From assembly GCA_023101725.1 (NCBI GenBank), contig JALJCO010012862.1, positions 62,001 to 126,000 on the forward strand: DNA of 64,000 nt. The letters are read 5' to 3'. Source of the stretch: Atherinomorus stipes (lineage: Eukaryota > Chordata > Actinopteri > Atheriniformes > Atherinidae). The notes under the pieces were generated by a model. The model did no database searches. It had not been told where the DNA came from and saw nothing but the letters and a program-made list of their open reading frames with translations. The position numbers and the translations under genes were made by a program. Below are positions 36,061-47,299 of the stretch, in pieces. Positions within the stretch are counted from its first letter, which is position 1. Each line of letters starts with the position of its first letter.

Positions 36061-37758
36061 AATGCATATGATGAATATTACAGCTTTAATCAGTGCTGCA
36101 CCATTGCGCTTCATTGATGGGGAAAAAATACTTATTTTGAGGCAAATCACAACATATTTTATCAGTTTTTCTTCGCCATTATTAGCATTATTTAACTTTG
36201 CACAGTTATCACATCCAGTGGTTTTTATCACTTTTACATCCTCCTCATAAAATGTAATTATTTTAGATGGAAGAATATGACCATGAAGGCATCTTGGTGA
36301 GATGATGCAGTATAAATGGTGAGCAATGAACATGGTAGTATTGATGTACAACATCTCATTTATGCAGAGGATTATTATGGGGATCATTTAAATGAACACC
36401 CATTTGGGTAGTTACACTTCAACACATCATAAACTTGCTTTCCATCATCTCTTAGTGAGAAAGAATATGTTTGAGCTATTTTACCTCTTAAGAAAACTAT
36501 TTCAGACAATATTTAATTATGTTCCCTTGTGTCAAGTGATTCAAGTTAAATCCAAACTCCCCTCAGAGGGCTGCACAGCTTCTTTCTTTGGGACTTTAGC
36601 TATGAAAAGTGGAGTGTGAATAAAAGAAGAACCCAGGGAATTCTGGGATTGCTTACTGTAAACTGTAATGACCCTATAACAGGCTCATGATTGCCTTCTA
36701 GAGATTACTCTGGACTTGTATCATAGCCATATAACAGCTGCAGCACTAGCCTGAGTGTGCTGTGGGTTAATAGTGCAGAAATATTTAAATACTGTATAAT
36801 CAGCAAGTTTTCAGATTAGATCAGACTGACTTTTTAGAATGATCACCGATCATCATTAACATGTTTCTTTTTCCAACTATTAAAACTCCTTCCAGTTAGA
36901 AAACTGGAAAAGTCCCAACTAAAATATCTTGATTTAAAGACATGTGATACTTGGTTGCATGTAGATGGTTTGTCCATAAGGGTCAAAGTTAATTAGGATT
37001 AGGCGTGCCTGCTTCAAGATAGAGGATGTCTAAAGCATACAAATCTAACTGCCTTCAACTGTTGTTTATTTTATTAGTGAAATTAAATTACGGTGTTGTA
37101 CTGAGAAAGCCTAATGACCATTACTGGAGCTGTCTGCAATACTGGAGACACGAGAAAATTCCCATCTATGGCTGCACTGTAAAACCACATACTGTAGTCA
37201 GCTGGTACCATTTAGGACACGAGCAGCAGGCAACAACTACCATAAAAAAGTTTTTCTCCCTAATTTGTTACCACAGCAATCATCTAAATACAAGCAATTT
37301 GGAAAAGCAAACTTCCGTCAATGAACTGCCAGCACCTGAATCATGAAAGAAACGTTCAGTCTTCCTGTCAGCATGAAATAAGCTCCAATACAAAAACCTT
37401 GTGCGCTGTGATCATGAGTTCACTGTGTGACGAACTTCTCTTATTAGTGGTCACAGGTCTCCAAGGATGTGTAACACTGGTGTGGCAACAGTTGAGCAAA
37501 GTGCAAAGTGACGTTTGAACACAGCAAACACTGAGTACACTTATAAAAAGATAGTATAAAACGTATAAAAATACAGACTGTGGTCAGCTTTTTCTTCTAA
37601 AAGTCACAATTGACAGCAAGTTGTACAAAATGCATAAATAAGGATATAAAAGTAACCTCTGTGTTGTATTAAAAACTGATGTCTAGAGGCTTGCTGTGTA
37701 ATAGACGTATGGTAAAAGAAATTTACATTATCCCAAATTTGCTGGTGAATGTTCAGGG

Positions 37759-40700
37759 CTAGTCTGTGCACTCTGCTTTCACTTGCAAGGTAAACATCTG
37801 CGGGGAATGAAAAGGAGAGTTTATAGCAGATTAAAAGGAACAAAAACAAGATGACAGTGGTTCGTGGGGTCTGATACTCACTTTAAAATCATCAATGTAC
37901 GTGAGGAAGAAACAAACAAAGCTGAAGGCGGCGATCCACTCACAGACGGCGCTGGCTACATGGAAGGGAAAATCCTGGAAAAGGAAAGCACATACATGTA
38001 TTTAGTCAAGTGACTTGTGCAGTCTCATGTACTTCTGATGAGCAAGTGAGGATGAAACAAATCAAAATGGCTAATGTACAAAGAAAATTTGAGATGGGCA
38101 ACTCCGGTTCTAGAGGGCCATCGTCCTGCAGGTTTTAGATGTTTCCCTATTTCAACACACCCGATTCATTGTACTTAAAGGTGCCATTACAAGTTTCACT
38201 TTTCTGTGGTTTTGGGGTTATAATATGTAGGGATGCAGATATTGGAATTTTGGCCAATAACTGATATGCCGATATTTTAAAACTCATGTGGCCAATAACC
38301 GATATCGATACCAATATTAGAGCTGGAAAAAATAAGCAGTCATTGCAAATATCAGTTTTGTTATCTGTTTCCGACACTTTAAAAAATTAGGGTGGGGAAA
38401 AATATTGATACACTGAAATATTGCAATATTTTCATATGCCGATATTAAATCTATATTTAAAAACGCAGTATCAATCTATTTCACTCTCAAAATCCAGCAA
38501 GTTTTCATCGTTCTGTCACAAACTCTTGCAAGATTTCATGAATTCTTGTGAATTTTTGTAATTAATATAGATTGATACAGCGTTTTTAAATGTCAATATG
38601 ATATCAGCATATGGCAACATCGCAAAATTTTTGTGACTTCTCGCAAGATTTTGTAAGTAAGAAATATTGCAAGATTTCGTTAGTAAAATAGATCGATCCC
38701 ACATTTTTAAATGTCAATATGATATCAGCATATGAAAATACTGTGATATTTGAGTGTATCGATATTTTTTCCCACCCTGGTCTTTAGAAGTTTTAAAGTG
38801 TGCCAAATATAAGTTTTTGAAGAAGAAAAAGAAAAAGGTTGGGTTTTTTTTTACACTTTAGAAACAGCGGGCTGATCGGTTAAATATCGGTGGGGTGGCA
38901 GATGTTCGATACTCAGTTTGAAGGCTGATATCGATAGAGGGACAATTATATTGTCCAACCCTGATAATATGATCTCTTGTGCACTGATGAAGTCATGTGA
39001 ATGTCAGAGAGAGTATTAAAGTCCCTGTTCATGGACGGTCAGCTTTGTTTCTTTGTCAAAAATGGTTGAATCAGACAGCAGCTTATTCTTCATAGGTTAT
39101 CTTTCTACATAATTAGTACATAGTTTGAGCACACCATCACGCAAATTGCCTCCCCACTTCACCCCCCCCCCCCCGAGTCTAGTTAGTCCAAACAAATGGA
39201 TTAAAAAAAACAAACAAAAAAACTTCTGCAGCAACACTGAAGGAGGCAACCACAACGTTGTCATTACGTGTAAGTTTATTTATTTTCTAAATGCTGTCTT
39301 TTCTGATAAACATACATTCACTGTCTTACGTGCCCATGATGATAACAGATAGCTTTTAGCAAACAAACTCTGCAAGCAACCCGCCAGTTGACACAGTTTT
39401 TCCAAATAAGGTTGTAGCCAATCAAAATGTCAACTTTGTCTCTGGGTAGAGGCCCATATCATTACTGCACTTTACCCTTTTACAGAATTGACATATGCAG
39501 CAATATCAACTACATGAAATAATTTATACTGCTATGACATCACTCCTTTAAAACAAGCTGTTGGATTCATTTACTGTAATACAGTATGAATCAGGTGTGT
39601 TGAAAGAGGGAAACATCTAAAACCTCCAGGGCTGTGGCCATCAAGTTTCCCATTCCTGGTCTAGATGGAAGTTACCTAAAAATGACATACCCTAAAAAAG
39701 CTGAGCTAAAGAATTAGAGAGAAAAAAACCCTGTTCCTGATATCTAAAACTGTCGTTTCACTTATGCTTCACAGCCAAACAGATTCACGTTTGGATGAGT
39801 TTAAGCAATTAAGATGAAGATAATACAAATCTTTAACTGTTTCTGCTCCTGAAAGTACGCATTTTGGTGTTTTTACAGCTCTGTTGCTACATGTGTTTGG
39901 TGTAAACAAACTGCAACTTGTTTAGCTCTATCGTGGCCCAGACCAGGGTTGCTCAGTTTGGCCCTGCAGGTTTTCAATGTTTCCCTGCTCCGACACACCT
40001 GATTCGAATTAAATCGATGCAGTCTATGAAGTTTTGCTCAATGATTCATTGATTTGAGTCAGGTAAGTTGGAGCAGAGAAACATTAGAAACCTGCAGGAT
40101 CGTGGCCCTCATAGGACAGAACTGAGTAGCCCTGACCTAGACTCAGACTGTGACATTACTAGAGCATCTGGTGAATGAAAGAAAAACATCAGCTCAGGTT
40201 GCAATAAGCTGAACTCGCAAGTGTTGTTGGCTTCTTGCTTAGTAATGTGAAACAAGAACTTTGATTTACCCACAAAATAGCAGGCGCAAACAGAGAGGGA
40301 CCCTAATCAACTGCAGGACCTACAGTAGCAGCTCCTCCTGTAATGATCCGCAATGGAAGATTCACATGCTACTTTTCTGTGACTTTCTGTAAAATCCTTG
40401 GCTTTACTCCATTTTTATACCTTGAAGTGAAGTGAAGTGAACCATGAAGCAACTTCACGAATGAAAAACTGTAAAAACCCAAACTAAAGCAAATGTTAGG
40501 CGATCTACAACACGTTCACCACACAGCAATGAGCTAAGTTGACCTGCGCTTCATGTTAAACCTCATTTATACTCTACATTAAATATGGACAGAGCAGTTT
40601 TGTCTTTTGTGTCCTTTACATGTATATTTTGCTCCATTTTCATTTTGTGAGCATGTGGTCTGATGCAGCAAACACAACCGTACCACTGGAAACCACAAGG

Positions 40701-42557
40701 GCAGAGTTGCACAGTATGGCTTCAGAGCAACCAGTGTAAAGGAACAAAGAAGAAGCTAGTATGCATTAGACAGCAGCATACATAGACATAGACCACCCAC
40801 ATCCACTGCACCCCCTCTTTTTGTTTCTTTCTGAAAATGTCCATTATCTTTATTTCCAATTTGGAAATGAACTCTGAACCCTGCACTGCCCTCTAGTGGA
40901 TGTACTACTTAACAACCATGCCAACGTAAAGCATGCGTGGGACTGCATGGTGACAGTACAGTACGGTGACATATGAATACAAGCAATTCAATGTTGGCTT
41001 TAAATTATGAAAGGGTTCAATAACATGAAAAAGCTAACCAATAATTATCTATAAGATGTTGGGCCAAAGAAGAGATTCCATATGTCTATTGAAACTATGG
41101 GTATAAAAGCCCCATTTTTCTATATTTTGTCTTATATTGAGTTCTCATTGGTGAAATGTAAAAAAAAAAATTCACATTATTATGATTAAGTGAAAGCATT
41201 TTCATCCAGGAAAAGACCACTCTGATCAGGATAGAAATGACTCATCCCCGCAGAAACATAATGACCCAGCCTAAAATGGCCTCAACTGCAGCTTACCTTG
41301 TCTTCTACATGTCTGTGCAGGGTGGTTTGCTTCACAAAAAAAGCACAGATGACGGCTGAGTTGTCAGTTAATGAAAATGTGCATCTATTAGAGTCTGAAT
41401 AAAACATTACAAATAATCTGCCGTTAATCACATGAGATAAAAATCATTAAAATGAACCAAACATTTGACCTTTGAGCAAGGATACTGGGAAATAATGCAA
41501 CTGCAGCGATGAACGCAACCACCACGCGAGCTCGACACACACTCATGGAGGATCCATATGGATAGACATGAAATGATATGACCGACTGGAGGATTATGTA
41601 GAGGACACCAGAGATGAAAAACATCAGCGCTCCAAAATCATGGACTAATGTCACTGTTGTTTCCTGTAACCAAAAATAACAGCCATTAAAAGAAGGGGAA
41701 AATAACAAAAAATGGTGTTTCATGTGATTTAAATGTGCACATCTGGACATGTGAAGACTTGCCTGGAAAGTAGCAACAATGCACATCCCCAAACAGGAAA
41801 TCATGCCAAGCCAAAGGGTAGCTTTATTGAGGCATGGTCTCACCAGGCCGGTTTCCTCAGTCAGCTTCTCCACAAACTTGTATCTGGCATAGATGGTGGC
41901 TGTGCCTGCACAGACGTCACAGTCAGTTACCCACAAAGTCATATAACCTCATGACTTTTTCTCCACATCACAACTTTTACACTACGCTTCCTTTTTCTTC
42001 GTGAAAGGGGAAACGTTGGGAAGTCTGGGAAGGCCCAAAATTGCATAACAGAGCAGAGTTGATACCTCAGATGTTCTGACTTTTGAGAAGTACCTGCACA
42101 TGCAGAAATGAAGGTCATCAGACCGAAAATGCAGCTCTCTGGGGGGTTTGCACCTGTGTCACTAAAAAAAAAAGACAGATGTGGAAGTATGACTGATAAC
42201 TTTCCATTATAAGTAGCTTTTCTTTAAATCTCCAACTTTAGAAGCACCCTCTGAAAATATTAGTCTCACATTTAAAGAGAGAAGTGAAAAAACTTTAGAA
42301 GTTAGAGGTGCAGCTGGAGTTTGAACGGCAGCCAAGTGAAGTTAAGCAGAAGAAAACGAAACTAACTGAATCAGTCGTGGAATAGCGGTTTGATCTGAGC
42401 AGTTTTCACGTACGAGAGCTACTTACCTTATGTATGGGAAGATTATATCGACGTCGTGTCTGAAAAGCGCTATAAGGTAGGAGATAATGAAAGTGCATGA
42501 GGACCAGATGACCAGAAAGACTGGCAGGAAGCACAGTCCCTGCGTCAACCAAAACAT
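37759..42557 (-). CDS. dram1: DNA-damage-regulated autophagy modulator 1, complete
   Basis: DRAM1 is a six-pass lysosomal membrane protein of the DRAM/TMEM150 family that promotes autophagy downstream of p53. Exons: 42427-42557, 42094-42161, 41763-41905, 41486-41663, 41297-41355, 37882-37974 and 37759-37797, giving 236 residues (human 238). It starts MFWLTQGLCFLPVFLVIWSS. Other landmarks are FIISYLIALF, DTGANPPESCIFGLM (family motif), AGTATIYARYKFVEKL, LVHDFGALMFFISGVLYIIL, HVASAVCEWIAAFSFVCFFL and IDDFK; the last exon adds 12 residues (MFTLQVKAECTD). The intron after exon 3 begins with GC (CAG then GCAAGT) rather than GT, while the coding junction ...IVATFQ/ETTVTLVHD is right for the family. 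Intron 5 (37975-41296) is enlarged by nested transposons. An in-frame read-through past exon 4 would give a short tail (SILAQRSNVWFILMIFISCD) and is not the conserved form. Confidence 0.95.
38228..38963. mobile_element. hAT-type composite MITE, copy 1, with 8-bp duplication
   Basis: Ends TAGGGATGCAGATATTGG and, inverted, CAGGGTTGGACAATATA, flanked by ATAATATG at 38220-38227 and 38964-38971. The related repeat at 16.5 kb shows the empty site. It carries an inner palindromic MITE (about 38386-38777). Confidence 0.9.
38386..38777. mobile_element. inner MITE of composite copy 1
   Basis: TAGGGTGGGG... ACTGAAATATTG at the left mirrors ...ATATTTGAGTGTATCGATAT TTTTTCCCACCCT at the right. The same inner unit recurs at 63403-63755 and, rearranged, at 55983-56410. 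Confidence 0.65.
39946..40140. mobile_element. short MITE, complete copy
   Basis: Arms AGACCAGGGTTGCTCAG... CCCTGCAGGTTTTCAATGTT and the inverse AACATTAGAAACCTGCAGG... GGGCTACTCAG around GACACACCTGATTC. Same family as 38091-39665 and 5871-5965. In dram1 intron 5. Confidence 0.6.
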
Positions 42558-43289
42558 CTCAGATGGACGCGGAGCCTCCGGAAAACTTTCTCAACTCTGA
42601 AGAGAAGTGAAGATAAATAAAAGACAGGAAGAAAAAAAAATCCAGTTATAGCGCTGATCGAGAAACGAGATGTCTGCAGCCGCTCTTTGATGTCTGTGAT
42701 CGTCAGTCACGTGGGGGAGTGTTAAAAGAATGAACTTGGCTTCTACCAGCAAGTTGCTGTATACAGTAATCTCTTCCTCAGAAACTACTCCCCGTGGGCA
42801 GGCTTATGAATAACTAAGAGGAGTTAACATCCTCCCTTTCGTTTTATTCATCCTTTCTGAGCTGATTTAGCTATTTAAACATGTTAAATTAGCTGGTTTT
42901 GATCATAATAAATAGTAGCAAATGCTTAGTTATGACTACATCTGAGACTGTTTTATCCAAGCTGTTCATTCACTATCTAGATGCCAGCGTTCAGTGAAAG
43001 GAAATCTTATTTTATTTGCATTTAATTTCCTTTATTTTGCCAGACAGTTTTCATTAAATCACTTGTTTGATCACGATACAATAGGCTTGTATCGATATGG
43101 TGGATTGCTATTCAATGTTCGTCAATATCTCAAATTCAGTCACGAAACGATTTCAATTTGATTTTATTTAGGATCCACCGATGGATGAGAAACGATATGA
43201 AACAATATTACATTAATAAACAAGGTTATTGTTTTTTAAGATGCAAGACTTCTTCTACCAATTAGTCCTGGTCATATAGAGCATGAAAC

Positions 43290-43294
<5 letters not shown>

Positions 43295-43321
<27 letters not shown>

Positions 43322-43450
43322 GTAATAATATATTTTATTAATCCAATTAGAGTGCCAATTAGGAAATTCGTTCTCTGCATTTAACCCATCTCAGGTTGAA
43401 CCAGCAGTGCAGCCCCGGGAAGCAGTTGATGGAGGTTAAGGACCTTGTTC
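43295..43450 (+). repeat. (AAT)n plus teleost SINE-like tail
   Basis: (AAT)n at 43291-43330, then GGAAATTCGTTCTCTGCATT TAACCCATC and CAGTGCAGCCCCGGGAAGCA, a sequence repeated widely in teleost genomes. Confidence 0.5.
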
Positions 43451-43949
43451 AGGGGTCCATTGTAAAACTAAACTGAACACCTCATTTTTACAGTTTTACA
43501 CTAAGGCTACTTATTATCATCCTCTAAAAAAAAGACAGATAATTTGAATTTTTTTTTTTTTTAAAAAAAGGGGGTGCATTCAAGCAAAGCAGAAAATATA
43601 GCCAAGAATGTACTGAAAATGATATTATTAGTCCTTGTGTCACTAGTAATGCAATTTGTAGACCAAGAAGGCGACTCCCAAAGAGATTTAAGCCGTGAAC
43701 CTGGCATCTTAGCATAGATAGTGTGTCCTTGAACTGAAGGACAAAAGAAGAAATGTCAAGCCTAAATAAGGTGAGCCACATCTGAAAATGTTGTCCTTAA
43801 GAAATAGAAAACAAATCTAGTAAAGACCTGATCTAGCTTCCTAGTTTTCTTACTGTTCACTGAAGCGTCACCAGACTGGTTTCCATGGAAGAGTGGCCGC
43901 CATGAAGCCGTTAATAAGGAAGGGAAACAGGTAGAAAAGGCTGAGGTAT

Positions 43950-44325
43950 GCCACACGACTCAAGAACTGGCCTAAAAATCAGTGGCAGCAGGTCTACTGG
44001 AGGAATGGATTTTCCCCAGAACTCAACTTTAATGAAGCAGTGTGGGATCATCTGGACAGAAAACTGAACACATGGAGAAACTTTCCAATAAGAGCTTTCA
44101 AAAGTCCTTGAAAAAGTCTTGAGAGCTGTTCCTGAAGACTCCTTAGAGAAATTACAAGTGAGCTGGTCAAAGATTGTGTCAGTTTTTACACTTTTGAAGA
44201 ATAAAGATGTAAAAACTCACTATACTTACATTTCTGTTTATGCATGTTTAATTAAAATGATGTATCTCCTTTTCCTGGCAATATAAAGGAAATGGATGTT
44301 GGTCTCTCACTTTTGCACAGTTCTG
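43950..44325 (+). mobile_element. Tc1 transposon 3' remnant
   Basis: A short frame NEAVWDHLDRKLNTW resembles the C-terminus of Tc1 transposases. The right end reads, inverted, CAGAACTGTGCAAAAGTGAG and is followed by TA. Stops interrupt the frame; the left end is not defined. Confidence 0.6.
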
Positions 44326-44612
44326 TAAAAATCAGACCTTTGACACACTCCTCTTGAGATGGTCCGTGGTGAACTTTTGCCTCATTATTTTCAGTTTGAA
44401 CTTCAATGTTCCTCTTAACTACTATTTCTTAATGGCATTTAAGTTAAACTCACTTTTACTAGTTATTTTCTCATAGTTTCGCCTGTTTTGCAGGCATCAA
44501 TTTAACAGGATTCAGAGAGCTAAGCACTGTTAAGGGAGTCACACTGATGCCAGGTGTGATGAGTCAGATGATTATCTAGTCAGTTATACATATAATTAAA
44601 TATATTAATATA

Positions 44613-44650
<38 letters not shown>
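44613..44650. repeat. (TA)n microsatellite
   Basis: Long uninterrupted TA run between dram1 and gnptab. Confidence 0.95.
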
Positions 44651-44655
<5 letters not shown>

Positions 44656-46364
44656 TTCATATATACAAAAGGTTTAATAAAGCTCTAAACATAAAGCTCT
44701 TCCAAGGAAATTAGATCTTATCAGAGAGCATACTGTAAGTTTCTTAAGCTGTCCAAATGTTTCCTTTTTTTTGTGCGTCAAACAAACTGACAAAAATATT
44801 CTTGTGTAGTGTCAATTTGATCATATCATGCAAATAGAGTTATGTTTCTATAAATTATGTTTGCACATTTTGGATTAATATGAGTTTTAGCAACATCAAA
44901 ACTTTTATACCCCTCAGCTCAAAATTTCAGTTGAAGTATGACACAGCATAAAGTATTCATTAAAAGATTTAAAGTAAAACGCTGAAAAGTATTCTCAGAG
45001 ATCAGGTTGGTAATTTGAAGCAGAAAAGTTCGTGTCTGGGGACACGAAAAGCTTGACCGTTGACTTAACATTGCGCAACTTTACGCCTCGGTGGCACGTA
45101 ATTTGGAGCAGTCACGTAAATGAGTTAGGCTGTTCGTGCTCATGTCACGTATCTTTTTGTGAGAACACAAATGTCTGAAAGCCCTGTTTGGTTTAGATGA
45201 CCATGAAAACCATGAGCAGAGTTTAAACCTGGAACATCTGGTGGATTCTCACATCCAGAAGTCTGCAGCTTTAATCTGAGAGCATGGAGACCAAGTAGAG
45301 TCACTTCAGAGCTTCACTTTTTGCAGGAGTTTGCTGAAACTTGCCAGAACCAGACTTGGCAGCATCTTTAAGAAATTGTTGGTTGAAAAGGCCTTTTTTT
45401 CCCCTCAGGTTGTTATCCCAGGAGACCACTCATGCAGTGAGACTGAATCCTGCTGGTAGAGCCAGAAACACAGCAACCTCTCTGGTCTCAGGCGAGAAGC
45501 CACAGAAACAAACTGGAGGTTTGTATGAAAGATTTCTTACAGGACAGAGAGATAAATGGATGATTTATCTCAGAGGAAGCCATTATTCAGTTTTTAGTAG
45601 AAATAAAAAGGCTGAAATGCATATTTTGTCACAACACACATTTAATATCAGTGTGCTGTATTACGCATGCAGCAGAAACAGTAAATTCTGGATCTTTTTC
45701 AGACACAATCCTGTTAGTGCTGAAAGCAGCTTATGTCGCCCCCATGTGGTCAAATGGAAAAAAAAATACCTCTAACTCCATGCTGCATAGACATCTGTTC
45801 TAACTTGCTTCCCCCATCATTTCCAAGACAAATCAAATAATGACCTTCAGAAAAAGTCATCAACTTCCCTTAAAGTATAAAAATTAAATTGTTCATTTTT
45901 TATGGTGTGTTCTCCATTTGTGAACACTCCCCTCCCCCCAGGAAACACCAATAAACTTCTTTTTCTCTCTAAAAGACACACTAGTTGGTTAAAGATTAAC
46001 AGCTGCATATTTTTAAACACCATTCATGAGATGAGTAAATCTTTTGAGCCCTGGAGCCAAATAAATAGGTTATATATGTGCAAACAACAAGGATGTATTA
46101 AATAAATTAAACTTGTTTTTTTTTTTATTAAGGACTCCAGTCATTTTTAACGGCAGTGTATTTCAGCTTTACCTGAAATTACTTGTGTTTTTGTACAAAA
46201 ATGTAGCTATTATCACAAAAAGGAAAAAAGATGGTTGCTATAATAAAAACCAAGAGTTATGGTTTTGGTCATCATCAGTCATCTCTGTATAAAGATTGGG
46301 ATTAAATGTTGTTCTTGGGTTGAATCCACAATTAATCTAAATTTCACAACACAAACTACAAAAA

Positions 46365-47075
46365 CGGAATAAAAAAAAAAAAAAAAAAAAAAAAAAATAA
46401 AAAAAAAATACGAGATAAAACAATATAAAAAAAAAAAAAAATAAAAAAAAATAAAAAAAAGAAAAAAAAAAAAAAAATTATAAATTCTATTATCATGATG
46501 AAAAAAGAAACCTACTTTATAAAATAGAAAAGGAGGAAAAAAAAAATAAGCAATGAAAAATAATTCAATAATCAAAAAAAAAAAACAAAAAAACACAAAA
46601 AAAAAATAACAGAGGAGAGAGAGAGAAAAAATCATAACATCATTTATTGGCCCCTGAGGGGGCATGGCGAGGTAACGAAACCCAAACAACGAAGTCGTGA
46701 GTTCGTTTCTTATCCCTCCCTTAAGATATTATATTTGTTAGTAAAAGCAATGAGAAATATTTGTGCCCCGACAACCACTTCTCATGAGGTTGCATTATTG
46801 CAGTAAAAAGGATGTAACTCAGAGTTTTTGTAACATAAAAAACAATCTAAAAAATAATTAAATATTAAAGGAAAAAAATTGATTTAAAATTTTTATAAAT
46901 TCTAAATAAAAAAAAAAACATAAAATAAAGAAAAAAAAAAAAAAAAAGAAGAAAAAAAAACAAAAAAAAAGAAGATTTTACCACCAGGAAAAAAGAGGAG
47001 GGGAAAAAAAAAAAAAGAAGGAAAGAAAAAAAAAAAAAAAAAGAAAAGGGAAAAAAAAAAAAAAAAAGACACGAG
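46365..47075. repeat. A-rich low-complexity tract
   Basis: Runs of A broken by single G, T or C (densest at 46365-46480, 46550-46610 and 46900-47070), with an ordinary-composition island at about 46635-46860. Any long reading frame here is only Phe/Lys runs from homopolymer. Confidence 0.85.
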
Positions 47076-47189
47076 GGAAAAGAATCTGTATATATGTTAT
47101 AAAAAAAGAAGACATTCTATCTCATCTTTGTATTTCCCTCTCTGGGATATATATATATTTTTCATTTTTCACTTATTTAATTTATATGT

Positions 47190-47246
<57 letters not shown>

Positions 47247-47299
47247 TATATACACTCTCTCTCTCTCTCTCTCTCTCTGTATATATATATATATATATA
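47190..47299. repeat. (TA)n - (CT)n - (TA)n compound microsatellite
   Basis: TA run, then CT run (about 47251-47278), then TA run into which the Tc1 element inserted. GA repeats continue beyond its right end (48917-48936). Confidence 0.9.

Larger units (their letters stand above)
32372..37758. other. region between convergent washc3 and dram1
   Basis: Holds the washc3 3' UTR, a diverged Tc1-like stretch (about 32640-32960), the piggyBac-like element (33739-35565), an inverted copy of the TTAAAGGTGCC repeat (about 35640-36060) and the dram1 3' UTR. 36400-37500 shows no recognisable feature. Confidence 0.55.
38175..39549. mobile_element. TTAA element (TTAAAGGTGCC ends) hosting a hAT insertion
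   Basis: Begins TTAAAGGTGCCATTACA and ends ATGACATCACTCCTTTAA, i.e. inverted ends at TTAA. Its sequence GTATAATATGATCT is interrupted by the hAT composite at 38228-38963. Relatives at 16477-16626 and 35640-36060. Confidence 0.65.
38091..39665. mobile_element. short MITE split by a TTAA element (outermost of nested set)
   Basis: The two halves (38091-38174 with CTGCAGGTTTTAGATGTTTC; 39550-39665 with GGAAACATCTAAAACCTCCAG) are inverted arms of the family seen whole at 39946-40140. They are parted by 1.37 kb of later insertions. In dram1 intron 5. Confidence 0.65.

Noticed and set aside
35968..36387. 139-codon minus-strand frame
   Set aside because: Overlaps an inverted copy of the TTAAAGGTGCC repeat and AT-rich DNA; no homology seen.
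37026..37346. 106-codon plus-strand frame
   Set aside because: Considered as a transposon remnant or a gene between washc3 and dram1, but no family signature and no splice context.
45341..45775. 144-codon plus-strand frame upstream of gnptab
   Set aside because: No recognisable domain, ordinary composition, no splice partner; probably chance.
46279..46689. 136-codon minus-strand frame made mainly of Phe
   Set aside because: Translation of the A-rich tract; low complexity, no homology, not a gene.
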